From contig CAITSH010000176.1 of the NCBI GenBank assembly GCA_903895005.1, forward strand, positions 1-8,412: 8,412 bases of DNA. The letters are read 5' to 3'. Below are positions 5,908-8,412 of the stretch, in pieces. Positions within the stretch are counted from its first letter, which is position 1, and each line of letters begins with the position of its first letter. The position numbers and the translations under genes were made by a program. Source of the stretch: an uncultured Pseudomonadota bacterium. Lineage in GTDB: Bacteria; Pseudomonadota; Gammaproteobacteria; Burkholderiales; SG8-39. The notes under the pieces are model-generated. The model was not told the origin of the DNA, ran no database searches, and was given only the letters and a program-made list of their open reading frames with translations.

Positions 5908-7206
5908 CTAATCGACCGGGGTCGAGCGGTATCGGTCCACTTCGACCGGCGACACCATGCCGGCATGATTACCCCAGCTGTTGCGCACGTACGAGACCAC
6001 GGCCGCGACCTCCGCATCATCGAGGCTGATTCGAAACGGCGGCATGCCGTAGGGCCGCGGATTACCCGCCGTGCCGGGTGCGAAACCGCCGTTGAGCACG
6101 ATGCGGATCGCATTGACGGCCGAGTCCATGCTGATGGCGCGATTGCCGGCAAGGGGCGGATAGGCGGGGGGGGTGCCGGCGCCATCGACGGCGTGACAAT
6201 CGGTGCAATGCTTGGCGTAGAGTTTTTCTCCGGCCGCCATGATCGCCTTTGCATCGGAAGCAGCCACCGGCGGCACGCTGACAGGGCGCGGGGGCGGCGT
6301 TTGCGGCAGCGCCTTCAGGTAGGTGGCCATCGCCTCGAGATCGGGCCCGGACAAATACTGCAGGCTGTTTGCGACCACGCCTGCCATCGGGCCGAACACC
6401 ATCCCGCGCGCCGACACCCCGGTGCGCAGCAATTCGACGATGTCGTGCGCCTCCCACTTGCCAAGTCCGGCCTCGGCATCGGCGGTCAGCGAGGGCGCGT
6501 ACCAGTCGAGCATGGGGATCATGCCGCCAGCAAGATCGGCCTTGAGGTCGGCCCCGCCAAGCACGTCGCGACTGGTGTGGCACGCGCTGCAATGGCCAAG
6601 CCCCTGCACCAGGTAAGCGCCGCGATTCCATTGCGCGTCACGGCCGGGGTCCGGCTTATAGACGCCCGGCTTGAAATACAGCGCACGCCAACCGGCCAGC
6701 AGCAGGTGCTGGTTGTACGGAAAGCGCAGCGCGTGCGGGCGATTCGCCTGCGCCACCGGCGCCAGCGTTTTCAGGAATGCAAACAGCGCGTCGCTGTCGG
6801 AGCGCGTGACACGGGTGTAGTTCGGATATGGGAAGGCCGGATAGAGCGCACGGCCGTCGCGCGAGCGGCCATGATGCAGCGCGCGCCAGAAATCCTCGCG
6901 ACTCCACGCTCCCAGACCGGTGGCCTTGTCAGGCGTGAGGTTGGATGCATGGACAGTGCCAAACGGTGTGCGAATACCGCGGCCGCCGGCGTAGGCCGCA
7001 CCGCCGCGCTCGGTATGGCAGCCGGCGCAATTGCCGGCGAGGGCGAGGTAGCGGCCGCGCACGACCTGCGCCGCCACATCTTCAAGCGCCGGCGGGGCGA
7101 CCGCTTCATCATCGCGATCGGGCAGCAGCGACAGCGCCAGCAAGGCGGCAAAAACCAGCGCGCACAGCGCGAGTCCGGCCATCAGCAGTCGCTTGAAAGC
7201 GCGCAT
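5908..7206 (-). CDS. Membrane-anchored triheme cytochrome c (alcohol dehydrogenase cytochrome-subunit type)
   Basis: This 432-residue protein has three CxxCH heme-binding sites: CAGCH at 60-64, CSACH at 206-210 and CTDCH at 334-338. The three class I cytochrome c domains and overall length match the electron-transfer subunit of quinoprotein alcohol, gluconate and aldehyde dehydrogenases. The third domain has YGMPPF with Met388 as the likely axial ligand. The start MRAFKRLLMAG gives a basic N-terminus and a hydrophobic helix (about 7-28) ending in LLPDRDDE without an AxA cleavage site, so it is probably an uncleaved anchor with the hemes in the periplasm. The ATG at 7206 overlaps the upstream cytochrome stop by one base (TGATG) and has CGGGGGA (7215-7221) 8 nt upstream; a TTG at 7224 is less likely. 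No dehydrogenase subunit is adjacent. It should pass electrons from an unlinked periplasmic dehydrogenase toward quinone or an oxidase. Confidence 0.9.
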   Translation of the reverse strand: MRAFKRLLMAGLALCALVFAALLALSLLPDRDDEAVAPPALEDVAAQVVRGRYLALAGNCAGCHTERGGAAYAGGRGIRTPFGTVHASNLTPDKATGLGAWSREDFWRALHHGRSRDGRALYPAFPYPNYTRVTRSDSDALFAFLKTLAPVAQANRPHALRFPYNQHLLLAGWRALYFKPGVYKPDPGRDAQWNRGAYLVQGLGHCSACHTSRDVLGGADLKADLAGGMIPMLDWYAPSLTADAEAGLGKWEAHDIVELLRTGVSARGMVFGPMAGVVANSLQYLSGPDLEAMATYLKALPQTPPPRPVSVPPVAASDAKAIMAAGEKLYAKHCTDCHAVDGAGTPPAYPPLAGNRAISMDSAVNAIRIVLNGGFAPGTAGNPRPYGMPPFRISLDDAEVAAVVSYVRNSWGNHAGMVSPVEVDRYRSTPVD

Positions 7207-7850
7207 CAGCGAAGTCCCCCGCAATCGAGCGGCGCTTTTTGCGGTGCGCGCGCTGCGGGAACGGACACCGCGGGCACAGGCTGCGAGGCCAGCCAGGATG
7301 TCGCGGCGGCGATGTCATCATCGGTCAGTCGCGACACCACTTCGGACATGCAGTCGGGCGCGGCGGCACGACGCGATTTGTTACGCCACGCGCCCAGTTG
7401 CGCGACAAGGTAATCGCGCGGCAAGCCAAGCAGGCCGGGCACCGCCGGCGCGACACCGGTCAGCGCATCACCATGGCAGGCGGCACAGGCAGGCAAATTG
7501 CGCGCGGCGAAGTGCTGCGCGATCTCGCGCAAGTAGGCGTCGGGCAGGTTATCGACGAGGTAGGTCATCATCGGATTGACGCGCTTGCCGTCGCGAAAAT
7601 TCACCAGCTGGTTGTAAAGGTAGCCGGCAGGTTTGCCTGCGATGCGCGGGAAATAGCCCTCGGCCGTCGCACGCCCCTCTTCGCCATGGCATGCCACGCA
7701 GGCAAGCACGCGCTCCGCCATGCTGTCAGGCACGCGGCGCCGAGCGCCATCCGGGCCCGGCGCCGCATTGACGGAGAGAACAGTCAGCAACATGGCAAGG
7801 CCCGCGAGCGGCCCCATCGTCATCGCCATTGGCCTGCGTGCTGCGCTCAA
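7206..7850 (-). CDS. Diheme cytochrome c (c4/c553-like)
   Basis: This 214-residue periplasmic electron carrier has two class I cytochrome c domains, with CVACH at 51-55 and CAACH at 122-126. Met94 or Met95 (NPMM) and Met168 (DCMSEV) are likely axial ligands. The LYNQLVNFRDGKR and LVAQLGAWRNKSRR segments are typical of c4-type domains. A signal peptide with Arg-Arg and a hydrophobic core precedes SVNAAPG. The start is uncertain. I prefer TTG at 7850, with AAGGAAGG (7861-7868) 10 nt upstream and overlap with a leader ORF stop. ATG at 7829 and GTG at 7898 are alternatives in the same frame. The gene is coupled to the triheme cytochrome gene by a one-base overlap. The likely job is to shuttle electrons to or from that subunit. 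Extra cysteines at 167 and 210 lie near the C-terminus. Confidence 0.85.
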   Translation of the reverse strand: MSAARRPMAMTMGPLAGLAMLLTVLSVNAAPGPDGARRRVPDSMAERVLACVACHGEEGRATAEGYFPRIAGKPAGYLYNQLVNFRDGKRVNPMMTYLVDNLPDAYLREIAQHFAARNLPACAACHGDALTGVAPAVPGLLGLPRDYLVAQLGAWRNKSRRAAAPDCMSEVVSRLTDDDIAAATSWLASQPVPAVSVPAARAPQKAPLDCGGLR

Positions 7851-7906
7851 GACGACCACACCTTCCTTGTCGTGAAACGGCCGGGGTTGCGTTTGCACGG
7901 CGTCAT
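7847..7906 (-). CDS. Possible 19-residue leader ORF before the cytochrome genes
   Basis: An ATG at 7906 is preceded 4 nt upstream by AGGAAG (7911-7916) and opens a 19-codon frame (MTPCKRNPGR...KVWSS). Its TGA stop (7847-7849) overlaps the proposed TTG start of the diheme cytochrome gene at 7850 as TTGA, the geometry of translational coupling. The peptide is basic, with six Lys/Arg, and has no recognised domain. It could be a regulatory leader, or its ATG could mark chance sequence upstream of a later cytochrome start. Confidence 0.4.
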   Translation of the reverse strand: MTPCKRNPGRFTTRKVWSS

Positions 7907-7971
7907 GTTGCTTCCTGTGGTGCGGCGTTGAATGTCCGGCGCATTGGCGTGCGTCGATGCGCGCGGTTTAA

Positions 7972-8205
7972 CTAGCGCGGGAAAATGGGTGCGAAACGCG
8001 GCATGCTCGCGCCGTCTATGGTTACCGTTTCCATGAACATCGCCATCGGCCTCACCCACAACCTGCCCTCGCCATAAAGCGGCCGGTAGACGACCATGGG
8101 CTCGTGCGTCTCCGAATGGATGGCAATGTCCACGACCTCGTACTCACCACCCTTGTAATGGCGGTAGCGGCCCGATGGGACCTCCGTGGGGATGCCGGTG
8201 CTCAC
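7972..8205 (-). CDS. DUF1653 domain protein
   Basis: This small protein of 77 residues matches the DUF1653 pattern: GRYRHYKGGEYEVVDIA, then the HSETHEPMVVYRPLYG segment, then LWVRPMAMFMETV and PRF near the end. The family is small, cytoplasmic and of unknown function; its beta-rich domain is present essentially complete. I chose the GTG at 8205 because the DUF1653 motif starts about ten residues later and a GGGG run lies 6 nt upstream. Extending to a GTG at 8355 would add 50 Ser/Pro/Arg-rich residues that are the shadow of the upstream zinc-ribbon gene. The gene starts 16 nt after that gene's stop, so the two are probably co-transcribed. Confidence 0.75.
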   Translation of the reverse strand: MSTGIPTEVPSGRYRHYKGGEYEVVDIAIHSETHEPMVVYRPLYGEGRLWVRPMAMFMETVTIDGASMPRFAPIFPR

Positions 8206-8221
8206 GATGCGCCCCGAACCC

Positions 8222-8412
8222 TCAGGTCTTGTTGCGGTAAATGACTTCGGGGCCTTCGGTGCCGGCGGTACGCTCGTAGACGCCGTTCTCGGCCTTCTGG
8301 TAGCGCGTGAAGCCGGAACTTTTGATCGCAGCTTCCGAAGTGGAGTACTTGCCACCGAGGGCGACGCGGCTGATCTGCCGTTCGCAGGCCTGGCCGCAGG
8401 CGGGGCATTGCG
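8222..8412 (-). CDS. Zinc-ribbon protein, C-terminal part (FmdB-like), truncated by the window edge
   Basis: Reading from 8410 down, an open frame without a start in the window encodes 62 residues beginning QCPACGQACERQIS and ending VIYRNKT, stop at 8222-8224. CPACG is one half of a zinc ribbon; the partner CxxC would lie in the missing N-terminus. The later IKSSGFTRY segment resembles the SGFY stretch after the ribbon in FmdB-family putative regulatory proteins, so I suggest that family with moderate confidence. The coding evidence is the zinc knuckle, the uninterrupted frame to the edge, and the DUF1653 start 16 nt downstream. Confidence 0.6.
   Translation of the reverse strand, partial: QCPACGQACERQISRVALGGKYSTSEAAIKSSGFTRYQKAENGVYERTAGTEGPEVIYRNKT

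Noticed and set aside
5887..7413. A 508-codon plus-strand frame
   Set aside because: It is antisense to the cytochrome genes, whose heme motifs prove the minus strand is coding; its composition is that of a shadow frame.
7939..7962. GCGCAT/ATGCGC inverted repeat after the DUF1653 gene
   Set aside because: The stem is only 6 bp with a 12-nt loop and no T-tract, so a chance occurrence in GC-rich DNA is likely.
1..8412. CRISPR arrays, tRNA or rRNA genes, insertion sequences, toxin-antitoxin or phage genes
   Set aside because: I saw no regularly spaced repeats, cloverleaf sequences, transposase motifs or terminal inverted repeats anywhere in the window.

Overview
The window is GC-rich bacterial DNA with tightly packed genes. 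Two Bug/TctC-type periplasmic binding proteins, class I c-type cytochromes and the general gene style suggest a betaproteobacterium, most likely Burkholderiales-like. That placement is inference from gene content; there is no rRNA or marker gene here.

Layout, left to right. (1) Positions 1-480 hold the 3' end of a major facilitator superfamily (MFS) transporter on the plus strand. It converges on the next block, with a hairpin (487-508) between the two stop codons. (2) A minus-strand run, read from 4612 down to 515, encodes a Bug solute-binding protein, a signal-less NMT1/THI5-like protein, a second Bug protein and an NAD-dependent epimerase/dehydratase. Gaps of 96, 63 and 33 nt make one operon plausible. 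(3) The divergent region 4613-4940 contains an AT-rich palindromic island and two mutually exclusive hairpins in the leader of the first Bug gene. (4) A plus-strand gene at 4941-5828 encodes a second NMT1/THI5-like protein, a clear paralogue of the one at 2624-3523. (5) Read on the minus strand, a diheme cytochrome c (7206-7850) is followed by a membrane-anchored triheme cytochrome c (5908-7206). The two genes share one base (TGATG) and are preceded by a 19-codon leader ORF whose stop overlaps the proposed TTG start. (6) At the right edge a truncated CPxCG zinc-ribbon protein (8222-8412) precedes a small DUF1653 protein (7972-8205).

How the parts may work together: the Bug proteins would capture small organic acids in the periplasm. 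The NMT1-like proteins have the periplasmic-binding fold but no signal peptide, so they probably act in the cytoplasm as an enzyme or ligand-binding protein. The two cytochromes would carry electrons from an unlinked periplasmic dehydrogenase to the respiratory chain, because no dehydrogenase subunit lies in the window. No transporter membrane subunits (TctA/TctB or ABC permease) accompany the binding proteins.

The most unusual items are the signal-less NMT1/THI5 pair interleaved with Bug genes, the leader ORF with an overlapping TTG start, the alternative leader hairpins, and a hairpin before one NMT1 gene that partly resembles the 3' half of a thiamine pyrophosphate (TPP) riboswitch. None of these proves a new system.
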